A stretch of DNA of 64,000 nt, taken from contig NZ_JNJP01000002.1 in the NCBI RefSeq assembly GCF_000701705.1, positions 143,432 through 207,431 on the forward strand, read 5' to 3'. This DNA comes from Bilophila wadsworthia ATCC 49260 (GTDB lineage: Bacteria > Desulfobacterota > Desulfovibrionia > Desulfovibrionales > Desulfovibrionaceae). The position numbers and the translations under genes are program-made. Positions 8,703 to 17,379 of this stretch are shown here, in pieces (position 1 is the stretch's first letter; every line of letters starts with the position of its first letter). The notes under the pieces are model-generated. The model was not told where the DNA came from. It searched no databases and was given only the letters and a program-made list of their open reading frames with translations.

Positions 8703-10043
8703 TTACAGATGTTGTTCCGGTTCGGGGGACGTGCCCATCACGTCCCCCTGCCCCGTCGTTTCCAGAACCGACTGCCACAGGTCGGAGCGCACGCTCATGG
8801 TGCGGCGCTTGCGCGTTACCAGCTCCAGCGGCAGATGGACGAACTTGTCCATGATGTTGGCTACGACCATGCCCGTCTTCCCGCTCATGGCCGCGTGCAC
8901 GGCATGTTGGCCCAAAAAGCCGCAGTACAGCCTGTCGTTGGCGTTGGCGGGGACGGAACGGATCATGTAGCTCGGATCGATGTATTTGAGATAGTAAGGT
9001 ATCTTTTTGGCTGAAAAGTATTCGGCGATCTTCGCGCGCAGGAACCCGGTGATGTCGCCGAGCGCCTTGTTGCCCGAGGCGTCGCAGCGGGTTTCGTGCT
9101 CGGAAAGCAGATCCTGCCCCGCCCCCTCCGCCACGGCGAGCACGGCGTGGGAGTGCGCGGCAAGGCATTTTTCCAGAGCCGGGAACAGGCCCCGCTCGCC
9201 GTAGAGGCTGAAAGGGACCTCGGGGACGAGCACGAAATTGACTTCGCGCATGGAGAGGGAGGCGTTGGCGGCGATGAAGCCCGATTCGCGCCCCATCAGC
9301 TTGACGATGCCGATGCCGTTGAAGACGCTGGCGGCCTCGATATGGGCGCAGCGGATGGCGTCGGCGGCCTTGTCCACCGCCGTTTCGAAGCCGAAGGAAT
9401 GGGGGATGAAATTGATGTCGTTGTCAATGGTTTTCGGAATCCCGACAATGGAGATGTGCTTGCCGCGCCGGGCGACTTCCTGCTGGATGGACGCCGCAGC
9501 CTTCATCGTCCCGTCGCCGCCGATGATGAACAGCGCACTTATATTCAGGCGCTCAAGGGCGGTGGCGATTTCGGATGAAGACTGCGGCCCTCTGGACGTC
9601 CCGAGGATCGTCCCCCCGAACTCGTGGATGCCTTCCACATCGCGCGGGGCCAGCTCGCGCACGTCGTAGCGGTAGGACGGGATAAACCCCTGCAGGCCGT
9701 AGCGGATGCCAAGGACCGAAGGGACGCGATAGGCGTTGTACGCCGTCATTACGATGGCCCTGATGACGTCGTTGATGCCCGGGCACAGCCCGCCGCAGGT
9801 CACGATGGCGCATTTCGTCTTGCTCGGATCGAAGTAGATCCGGTCGCGGGGGCCCGCCAGCTCAAAGGACATGGGGCGCGGCGCGGCGCCTTCGTCCACC
9901 AGCTCCTCGTCCACGGTGAAGACCACGCGCCTCTCGCCCGCCGTCGCCAGGTTGCGCGACAGCGGAGAATCGATTTCCGGCGTTCCGAGACTCTGAATGC
10001 GTATCTCTTGGGCCGCGGAGGGCGTAGCTTCACAAGTATTCAT
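8703..10043 (-). CDS. ATP-type 6-phosphofructokinase family protein
   Basis: This 446-residue enzyme belongs to the long PFK clade. An N-terminal extension of about 75 residues precedes CGGLCPGIND. GTSRGP is near residue 148, GGDGTMKAA at 175, PKTIDNDI at 203 and MGRESGFIA near 250. Glycine after GGD (GGDG rather than GGDD) usually marks ATP use, while the lysine in PKTIDND is typical of the plant/trypanosome/PPi-like clade. It phosphorylates fructose 6-phosphate or a similar ketose phosphate. It begins 15 bases after lacI, with AAGGA before the ATG. Next to transketolase and class II aldolase it could serve a sedoheptulose bisphosphate route. Confidence 0.88.
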   Translation of the reverse strand: MNTCEATPSAAQEIRIQSLGTPEIDSPLSRNLATAGERRVVFTVDEELVDEGAAPRPMSFELAGPRDRIYFDPSKTKCAIVTCGGLCPGINDVIRAIVMTAYNAYRVPSVLGIRYGLQGFIPSYRYDVRELAPRDVEGIHEFGGTILGTSRGPQSSSEIATALERLNISALFIIGGDGTMKAAASIQQEVARRGKHISIVGIPKTIDNDINFIPHSFGFETAVDKAADAIRCAHIEAASVFNGIGIVKLMGRESGFIAANASLSMREVNFVLVPEVPFSLYGERGLFPALEKCLAAHSHAVLAVAEGAGQDLLSEHETRCDASGNKALGDITGFLRAKIAEYFSAKKIPYYLKYIDPSYMIRSVPANANDRLYCGFLGQHAVHAAMSGKTGMVVANIMDKFVHLPLELVTRKRRTMSVRSDLWQSVLETTGQGDVMGTSPEPEQHL

Positions 10044-10058
10044 GCGGATTCCTTCCTT

Positions 10059-11126
10059 TTATTTTTCTTTGACCCTGCCGCAGGTCCTGCGCACGATAAG
10101 CTCCGTGTCGAGCAGGTACTGCACCTTCAGCGGGGTTTGCGATTCAATGGCCGAGATCATGATGTTCGCCGCCATCTGGCCCATTTCGTAGCAGGGCGTC
10201 TTGATGCTCGTCAGCGGCGGGTTGAAGTAGGCGGCGATGTCGATGTCGTCGAAGCCGCAGACCGAAATGTCCTCCGGGACGCTGAGCCCCGCCTCGGTGA
10301 TGGCGCGTATGGCCCCGATGGCCAGATAGTCGTTCACGCACAGCACCGCCGTCGGGGGGTCCTGCAATTTCAAAAACGCCCGCATGGATTCCTTGCCGAG
10401 CAGGTAGGAGGGCGGCTGCGAGCGGATGAGCTCCGGATCGAAGGGGATGCCGTTGTCGGCAAGCACCTTCTTGTAGCCTTCCATGCGGTCGATGGTACGG
10501 CGCGCGCAGGTCATGGGGCCGACCAGAAAACCGATGCGCTTATGGCCGAGATCAATGAGGTATTTGACACTCGTATAGATGGACCGCGCGTTGTCGATGC
10601 CGATATAGTTCACGCTTTCGTCCGGCACTTCCCACAGGATGATGCAGGGGATGCCCGCCGCCTCCAGCGTTTTCATGTACTCCACATTGCTCATGTCCAG
10701 CCCGACGAGGATGAGCCCGCCGATGCGCTGCTCGTGGAAACGCCGCATGGCGAGGCGCTCCTCCTCCGGAGAGAACTGCGACAGGGCCACCTTGCACGAA
10801 TAGTTCCGCTCCGAGCACGTTTTCTGGATCGCCATCAGGTTCACGCCGAACGCCGCATACGTCGGGGAAGGCAGGAGGATGCCGATGGTGTCCGAGCGCC
10901 TTTTGGAGAGGGAACCCGCCGTCGCGTTGTAGACGTAATTGAGCGCTTCCGCGGCGGCCCTGACCTTGCTGACCGTTTCCGCGGGCGTTTTGTCCGGCTC
11001 GCGGAGGGCGCGGGATACGGTCGAAAGCGAGACGTTCGCTTTGACGGCAACGTCTTTTATGGTCGCCCGAGTGTTATTGAAACCGTTTTCATTCATTTTA
11101 TTGTTTCTTTTCAATGTATTATCCAT
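10059..11126 (-). CDS. LacI family transcriptional repressor
   Basis: The N-terminal LacI helix-turn-helix is in TIKDVAVKANVSLSTVSRAL (about residues 22-42), followed by the hinge helix and a periplasmic-binding-protein-like ligand domain (IGILLPSPTYAAFG to the end). The ligand is unknown. The start may be ATG 11126 or ATG 11096; neither has a strong ribosome site. It is the first gene of the minus-strand sugar operon, and its own promoter carries an operator-like palindrome at 11141-11158. A better copy overlaps the -10 of the divergent TRAP operon. It probably represses both until the sugar ligand binds. Confidence 0.9.
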   Translation of the reverse strand: MDNTLKRNNKMNENGFNNTRATIKDVAVKANVSLSTVSRALREPDKTPAETVSKVRAAAEALNYVYNATAGSLSKRRSDTIGILLPSPTYAAFGVNLMAIQKTCSERNYSCKVALSQFSPEEERLAMRRFHEQRIGGLILVGLDMSNVEYMKTLEAAGIPCIILWEVPDESVNYIGIDNARSIYTSVKYLIDLGHKRIGFLVGPMTCARRTIDRMEGYKKVLADNGIPFDPELIRSQPPSYLLGKESMRAFLKLQDPPTAVLCVNDYLAIGAIRAITEAGLSVPEDISVCGFDDIDIAAYFNPPLTSIKTPCYEMGQMAANIMISAIESQTPLKVQYLLDTELIVRRTCGRVKEK

Positions 11127-11140
11127 TTATTTTGTACTTC

Positions 11141-11184
11141 AATGAGTACGTTTTCAATCTAGCCGCCCATAAAACCGCTGTCAA
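11141..11184 (-). promoter_or_regulatory. lacI promoter with overlapping LacI-type operator
   Basis: On the minus strand, TTGACA (11184-11179), a 17-base spacer and TAGATT (11161-11156) form a near-consensus sigma-70 promoter. An imperfect palindrome centred on ACGT (11141-11158, plus-strand AATGAGTACGTTTTCAAT) overlaps the -10 box, so a bound repressor would block it. This fits autoregulation. Confidence 0.75.
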
Positions 11185-11495
11185 GCCTCTTTGCAACGTT
11201 TTTTTGCTTTCACCCCCTTCAGCTCCGGCAAAGGCCGGGTTTTGTACCTCACTCCACTCCATCTACTGGGAAAGAGCGTGCCGAAAAAGAAAAAATATAT
11301 TGTATTTACATATGTTATATGGACACATGCATTTCTGGCATCTCCCACAGCGGCAGACCCCGTGAGGGCGGAAACCTCTTCACAGTGCTGTGGGGAGTGC
11401 TTGAAAGGGCAAAAAATATCTTTTTTAATAGACTGTATTCTATAAAAAATATGTCTTTTACGGTTTTGAGGACACAAAAAAAGACATCCCATCTC

Positions 11496-11542
11496 TTGAC
11501 AAGATATTTTTTTGACGCATAGAATGAAAACGTATTCATTCT
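11496..11542 (+). promoter_or_regulatory. TRAP operon promoter with overlapping LacI-type operator
   Basis: TTGACA (11496-11501), an 18-base spacer and TAGAAT (11520-11525) form the promoter. A 22-bp palindrome at 11521-11542 (arms AGAATGAA and TTCATTCT around AACGTA, one mismatched pair) covers the -10 box. Its core matches the site in front of lacI, so the LacI protein is the likely ligand. Confidence 0.82.
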
Positions 11543-11732
11543 AATATAAACTATAACATACAATATATTGAATATTCATATTTTTTTATAAAAGAACGGA
11601 TTCAAAAATCGCTCACAGGCATCATAGTTATAAGGAAATCCACCCTTTAGGCCTCATGTCTGCGACCCCGGCGCCACACGGCACCCCGGAAGGCCGCAGG
11701 CCTAACCAGATAACCCCAAGGAGAAGGGCGTT

Positions 11733-12752
11733 ATGCAACTGTCCAACACATGGAAGGCGACGGTAGGATTGATGATCGGGGCGATCCTGTGCCTGCCCGC
11801 GCAAGCGGCGGCCGAAAAGAAAATCATCATGCGCTACAGCCACAGTTCGGCGGCCATGGTGGAGGAGCCCCACCACACGGCGGCTCTGGACTTCAAGAAA
11901 TACGTTGAAGAGAAAACCAAGGGCAGAGTGGAAGTACAGATCTACCCCGCCAGCCAGCTCGGCGGCGAGGAACGCGCCTTTCAGGACGTGCAGCAGGGCG
12001 TCATCCAGATAGCCTCCCTGGCTTCCAACAACGCCGCCGTGTTCGCCCCCTCCCTCTATGTCATCGATCTTCCCTACCTGTTCAGGACCAATCAGGAAGG
12101 CTGGGCCATCCTCGACAAGTACTGGGACGAACTCAACGCTAAAACCATCAAGGAAAGCGGCAACCGCATCATCGGCTGGCTCGACCTCGGCTACCGCCAC
12201 GTCTGCAACAGCAAACGGCCCATCCGTACCATCGAAGACCTCAAGGGCCTGAAAATCCGCGTGCCCAACAACCCGGTCATGATCAACACGTTCCGGGCCT
12301 GGGGCTGTGAACCGACCCCCCTCGCGTGGGACGAAACCTTCAACGCCCTTCAGCAGAAGGTCGTCGACGGCCAAGAAAACTCGTACGTGGTTTTTGCGTC
12401 CAACAAGTTTGAAGAAGTGCAGAAGTACATGACCGAACTGCGCTACAAGCTCCAAATCATCGTCATGGTCGTCAACGACACATGGCTCAAGAAGCAGCCC
12501 GCCGACATCCAGCAGGCCATCCTCGAAGGCGGACGCCTCGCCACCAAGCACAACCGCGAAATGATCATGGCTATGGAAGCCCGCCTGAAGCCCGCCATGA
12601 AGAAGGCCGGCGTCGAAATCCTCGACAAGCCCGAAGACGAAAACGTTTGGGAAGAAAAGGCGATGGCTCTCTGGCCTGATCTCTACCCCAAAATCGGCAA
12701 TCTCGATCTCCTCGACAAGATGATGGCGGACATGCATCGCAAGCGCCCGTAA
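11733..12752 (+). CDS. TRAP transporter substrate-binding protein DctP, copy 1
   Basis: This 339-residue DctP-family protein has a signal peptide (residues 1-27, cleavage after AQAAA). Family blocks include QIYPASQLGGEERAFQDVQQG, DLKGLKIRVPNNP (with the conserved Arg that salt-bridges ligand carboxylates) and EETFNALQQKVVDGQE-like sequence. It binds an organic acid or sugar acid in the periplasm and hands it to DctQM. AAGGAG lies ten bases before the ATG. It is the first gene behind the LacI-controlled promoter. A second paralogous DctP follows directly, so the system may take two ligands. Confidence 0.93.
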   Translation: MQLSNTWKATVGLMIGAILCLPAQAAAEKKIIMRYSHSSAAMVEEPHHTAALDFKKYVEEKTKGRVEVQIYPASQLGGEERAFQDVQQGVIQIASLASNNAAVFAPSLYVIDLPYLFRTNQEGWAILDKYWDELNAKTIKESGNRIIGWLDLGYRHVCNSKRPIRTIEDLKGLKIRVPNNPVMINTFRAWGCEPTPLAWDETFNALQQKVVDGQENSYVVFASNKFEEVQKYMTELRYKLQIIVMVVNDTWLKKQPADIQQAILEGGRLATKHNREMIMAMEARLKPAMKKAGVEILDKPEDENVWEEKAMALWPDLYPKIGNLDLLDKMMADMHRKRP

Positions 12753-12762
12753 ACGCAAGAGC

Positions 12763-12778
12763 ATGAAAACGTTTTTTA
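12763..12778 (+). promoter_or_regulatory. Possible third LacI operator half-site upstream of the second dctP
   Basis: ATGAAAACGTTTTTTA matches the left half and core of the operators at 11141 and 11521, but the right half is degenerate. It lies 11 bases after the first dctP stop. It may be an auxiliary operator or a chance match. Confidence 0.4.
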
Positions 12779-12937
12779 CTATTGATTAAGGTCCATTATC
12801 TCTATTTCTACGTTCTTTTGAAGCGACATGCAAGTGAAAAAGTACGCTCTTTCATGAATGTGCAGTGCGCATTCTTAGAAAAAAGCGCGACTATGGCAAT
12901 GGATTTTAGACTGTTCACCCATAATGAGGAGGTCTTC

Positions 12938-13963
12938 ATGAACATCCGGCAAAGCTTCAACCGGGCCCTTTTAGGGGCGGTTTGCGGAGCGCTGCTTCTG
13001 GTTTCCCCTGCCAGTGCGGCCGAGAAAAAAATCGTCATGCGCTACAGCCACAGCTCCAGCGCGATGGTCAAGGAACCGCATCACGCGGCGGCCCTCGACT
13101 TCAAGAACTATGTGGAAAAGGCCACCAACGGGAAGGTGGACGTCCAGATTTACCCCGGCAGCCAGCTTGGCGGCGAGGAGCGGAGTTTTCAGGACATCCA
13201 GCAGGGGGTCATTCAGATCGCGTCTCTCGCGGTCAACAACGTGACGGTGTTCAGCCCCTCAATGGGCGTGTTCGACCTGCCGTACATGTTCACCAACTAT
13301 GAAGATTGCTACAAGCTCATCGACCAGAACTGGGACGAGATCAACAAGCGCATGATCGCCGAGAGCGGCAACATGGCCGTGGGCTGGCTCGTGCAGGGCT
13401 TCCGCGTGCTCAGTAACAGCAAGCGTCCTATCAATACCATTGAAGACCTCAAGGGCCTCAAGATCAGCGTGCCCAACAACCCGATCATGATCGCCACCTT
13501 CCGCGCGTGGGGCGGCGAACCCGCGCCCATGGCGTGGGACGAGACGTTCAACGCCCTCCAGCAGAAGGTCGTCGACGGACAGGAAAACCCCTACCCCGTG
13601 TTCGCTTCCAACAAGTTCGAGGAAGTGCAGAAGTACATCACCGAAATCCATTATAAGGTGTGGATCGGCCCCATCGTCGTGAACGCCGCGTGGTTCAAGA
13701 AGCAGCCCGAGGACGTGCAGAAGGCCATCCTCGAAGGCGGACGTCTCGCCACCGAAAACAACCGCAAGATGATTGCCGAAATGGAAACCGACCTCGTCAA
13801 GGTGCTCAAGGACAAGGGTGTAGAGATCCTCGCCAAGCCCGAAGACGAACCCGTCTGGCAGGAAAAGGCCATGGGCGTATGGCCGCAGTTCTACGACAAG
13901 ATCGGCGATATTTCCTTGCTTGACACCATGATGAAGTCCCTCGGACGTACGCGTCCGCAATAA
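12938..13963 (+). CDS. TRAP transporter substrate-binding protein DctP, copy 2
   Basis: This 341-residue paralogue of the preceding gene shares most blocks (MRYSHSS, YPGSQLGGEERSFQDIQQG, DLKGLKISVPNNP, FNALQQKVVDGQENPYPVFASNKFEEVQKY). One difference is that copy 1 has KIRVPNN where this one has KISVPNN, so the usual ligand-binding Arg position differs. The signal peptide ends at ASA near residue 28. The start ATG at 12938 follows GAGGAGG; longer upstream reading is not supported. A hairpin lies between this gene and dctQ. Confidence 0.92.
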   Translation: MNIRQSFNRALLGAVCGALLLVSPASAAEKKIVMRYSHSSSAMVKEPHHAAALDFKNYVEKATNGKVDVQIYPGSQLGGEERSFQDIQQGVIQIASLAVNNVTVFSPSMGVFDLPYMFTNYEDCYKLIDQNWDEINKRMIAESGNMAVGWLVQGFRVLSNSKRPINTIEDLKGLKISVPNNPIMIATFRAWGGEPAPMAWDETFNALQQKVVDGQENPYPVFASNKFEEVQKYITEIHYKVWIGPIVVNAAWFKKQPEDVQKAILEGGRLATENNRKMIAEMETDLVKVLKDKGVEILAKPEDEPVWQEKAMGVWPQFYDKIGDISLLDTMMKSLGRTRPQ

Positions 13964-13973
13964 CGCCTGCCGA

Positions 13974-14000
13974 GCCCGGAGGTGGCTTCCTCCTCCGGGC
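13974..14000 (+). promoter_or_regulatory. Stem-loop between binding-protein and permease genes
   Basis: A 9-bp perfect stem (GCCCGGAGG with CCTCCGGGC, 9-base loop) follows the second dctP by 10 bases and has no T tract. Such hairpins often protect the 3' end of highly expressed binding-protein mRNA and lower permease expression. That role is inferred. Confidence 0.6.
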
Positions 14001-14030
14001 CGCTAAACCTCAACGGGTGAGGAGAGAGTC

Positions 14031-14536
14031 ATGCGCGAGCAGCTGGCGTCCATTTGGAAGAACCTTGAAGAGTACATTTGCTGTGCGCTTCTCGGCGTCA
14101 TCATGACGCTTTTGATGATGCAGGTGTGCTACAGATACTTCGGCGGCAAGTCCATCGCATGGTCTGAAGAGGTCAGCCGTTTCCTGTTCCTGTACCTTGT
14201 CTATTTCGCGGCAAGCCTCGCCGCCTCAAAGAATCTGCATATCCGCGTGACCGCGCAGCTCAAGCTCCTGCCGAAGCTCGGCCAGATGCTTCTGCTCCTT
14301 ACGACGGACATCATCTGGCTGATCTTCTGCATTATCGTGGTGAACGTCGGGACGGACTTCATCATCAGCATGAGCGACCGCCCGATGGTTTCCGGGGCGC
14401 TGATGCTTGATATGCGCTATGTCTACGCGGCGGTGCCCATCGCCTTTACCTTGCAGGCCGTCCGCCTCGTCGAGCGCTGGTGGCGCATCTTCACCAAGCG
14501 CGATCCCTTAGTCGTTCCCAGCGAGGAGGTATTCTG

Positions 14537-14537
<1 letters not shown>
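14031..14537 (+). CDS. TRAP transporter small permease DctQ
   Basis: This 168-residue membrane protein has four predicted transmembrane segments (about 17-37, 52-70, 90-112, 128-150) and the DctQ family motif around FGGKSIAWSEEVSRFLFLYLVYFAAS. It pairs with the large permease encoded next. Its TGA overlaps the dctM ATG by one base (TGATG), a sign of translational coupling. A GGTGAGGAGAG site precedes the ATG. Confidence 0.92.
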
Positions 14538-15823
<1,286 letters not shown>

Positions 15824-15830
15824 TGGTGCG

Positions 15831-15872
15831 CCGCCCCGGACCCTGCCGAGGGGCTCTGCCCCTCGGAACCCC
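15831..15872 (+). repeat. Inverted repeat, left arm
   Basis: These 42 bases match the reverse complement of 16336-16377 at 41 positions. The arm contains its own hairpin, CCGAGGGGC-TCT-GCCCCTCGG (15846-15866), which could act as a factor-assisted terminator of the TRAP operon. Confidence 0.85.
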
Positions 15873-16266
15873 GGCAGAGGAAACGCTCAGGGCATAAAGG
15901 AATCTCCCTTTACTGGAATTCCGGAAACGCAGGGCTCAAAAAAATCTCCTCTCCACCAACCTGGGGGCTTCCTCCTCCCCCACTCCCCCAAACGGCGGCT
16001 ATTCCCCCCAATGGATAGCCGCCGCTCCGTTTCCCATACAAAAAAACGCTTCTCCGAGAAGCGACTCTTACTGGCGGTAATGTTAGGGAAACGAAAATGC
16101 GCGGGGTTTTGCACGTCACGGTTTCATCGCGAACATATTGACGGTTTTATTGTAAAGGGAGGTTATCGCCTCGTCGGACAAACATTTCGGATACACAAAT
16201 TTAGATGCTTATCACATAGTACATGGACAGATTCCGGTATATGAATTGAACTACATTGTATATTAA

Positions 16267-16303
16267 GCGATTACCTTGGCGGCAACGCCGCCAAGGTAAT
16301 CGC
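16267..16303. repeat. Perfect 17-bp palindrome with AAC loop
   Basis: GCGATTACCTTGGCGGC, loop AAC, then the exact complement. There is no T tract on either side. It lies about 160 bases upstream of the Crp-family start, so it could be a transcript-processing hairpin or a mobile repeat remnant. Confidence 0.75.
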
Positions 16304-16335
16304 GCCGCCGGGTCAAGGGGCGGCTCGCCCCTTGC

Positions 16336-16377
16336 GGGGTCCCGAGGGGCAGAGCCCCTCGGCAGGGTCCGGGGCGG
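16336..16377 (-). repeat. Inverted repeat, right arm
   Basis: This is the reverse-complement partner of 15831-15872, 41 of 42 bases identical. The 463 bases between the arms hold no transposase-like frame. Confidence 0.85.
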
Positions 16378-16463
16378 AGCCCCGTGAGATCGCTTGCCTC
16401 GCCAACCCGCACGGGCTATCAGGGAGCGTCACTCGACAAAAGGCTGTGACGACAGGAGGCTCC

Positions 16464-17153
16464 ATGAAACCGCTCAAGCTGGATGCCGATTCCTCCCGCA
16501 CCGGGAAACTTGAGGACATGAACGCGCCGTGGAGCCGCCTGCTCCATCTGGCGACGCGCTACACCTACCCGAAACGCTACCCCCTCGTACTGGCGGGCGA
16601 CGCCATGTTCGACTTCTACTACCTCGCCAAGGGGCGCCTCAGGATCATGCACGGCGCGGAGAACGGACGCGAACGGGCGATGGTCTATATCGGCAGCGGG
16701 AATGTATTCAATGAGGCCACGGCACTGGCCGGATTCGACGATCCCGACTGCCGCTTCTACTGTATGGAAGACGTGGAACTGTACCGCTTCCCCGGCACGC
16801 TGCTCCATGATCCGCGCTTCGTTGCCGAATACCCGGAACTCATCATCAACCTGATGGTATCCATGAGCACCAAGGTGCTCGTGATGCACGCCAACCTTTC
16901 CGAAACGGGCGGCGGTACGGCAGTGAAACAGGTCTGCCTCTTTTTGTGCGGGCTTTCACGTCTGCACGGTGACAAGCTCGACTTCAACCCCCAGATGACC
17001 CAGGAAGAACTGGCGATTTTCCTTGGGATACACAGGGCTACGCTTGTGAGGGCCCTGAGGGTCCTGCGTGGGTGCGGCGCCCTCCTCCAGCTCACCAAGA
17101 ACCGCCTCCGTATCGGAGACCTCGCGCTCCTGCAAAAAATAGCCGGGGAATAA
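16464..17153 (+). CDS. Crp/Fnr family transcriptional regulator
   Basis: This 229-residue protein has a cyclic-nucleotide-binding-like sensor domain (about residues 20-130) and a C-terminal winged helix with QMTQEELAIFLGIHRATLVRALRVL as the DNA-recognition region. It has no N-terminal cysteine cluster of the Fnr type and does not show a clear cAMP pocket, so its signal is unknown. The ATG at 16464 follows AGGAGG. It precedes two redox genes and an anion permease on the same strand and is their likely regulator. Confidence 0.88.
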   Translation: MKPLKLDADSSRTGKLEDMNAPWSRLLHLATRYTYPKRYPLVLAGDAMFDFYYLAKGRLRIMHGAENGRERAMVYIGSGNVFNEATALAGFDDPDCRFYCMEDVELYRFPGTLLHDPRFVAEYPELIINLMVSMSTKVLVMHANLSETGGGTAVKQVCLFLCGLSRLHGDKLDFNPQMTQEELAIFLGIHRATLVRALRVLRGCGALLQLTKNRLRIGDLALLQKIAGE

Positions 17154-17229
17154 CCCGGAACATCTACAGAAAAACCCATATAATCCATACTGTTTCGTCC
17201 TATCTCATCTTTTTTCCACTTTTTTTCAC

Positions 17230-17251
17230 AAATGGCGCAGATGCGCCATTT
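17230..17251 (+). promoter_or_regulatory. 22-bp palindrome: terminator hairpin or operator
   Basis: AAATGGCGCA-GA-TGCGCCATTT is a perfect palindrome 77 bases after the Crp-family stop, followed by TCTT. The tiny loop makes it a weak terminator; as DNA it would be a good dimeric operator for the adjoining regulator. Either reading is possible. Confidence 0.45.
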
Positions 17252-17379
17252 TCTTGAGAACGGCTGTGTGAAGGTTCGCACAATGGGAAGTGAGCCGGAG
17301 GGCGGATGCGCGCCCGCCCATCCCCTCACCCTTCACATAGCCGTCCCCCGCGACGCGGGGAACGCCAAGGAGACAGGAC

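Larger units (their letters stand above)
11127..11732. other. Divergent regulatory region between lacI and the TRAP operon
   Basis: These 606 AT-rich bases separate the two divergent operons. They hold the lacI promoter/operator (11141-11184) and the TRAP promoter/operator (11496-11542). The rest shows no convincing gene; short open frames here are AT-rich and lack ribosome sites. The plus-strand leader from the TRAP promoter to the first ATG is about 200 bases. Confidence 0.75.
15824..16463. other. Intergenic region with a long inverted repeat
   Basis: No gene is convincing in these 640 bases. A 42-base arm at 15831-15872 is repeated in inverted orientation at 16336-16377 with one mismatch. 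A perfect 17-bp hairpin lies at 16267-16303. AT-rich sequence at 16130-16260 may hold the promoter of the Crp-family gene, but I could not fix a -35/-10 pair. Confidence 0.65.

Noticed and set aside
11181..11492. Minus-strand 103-codon frame in the lacI-TRAP gap
   Set aside because: It crosses AT-rich promoter DNA, has an unlikely Phe run and no ribosome site.
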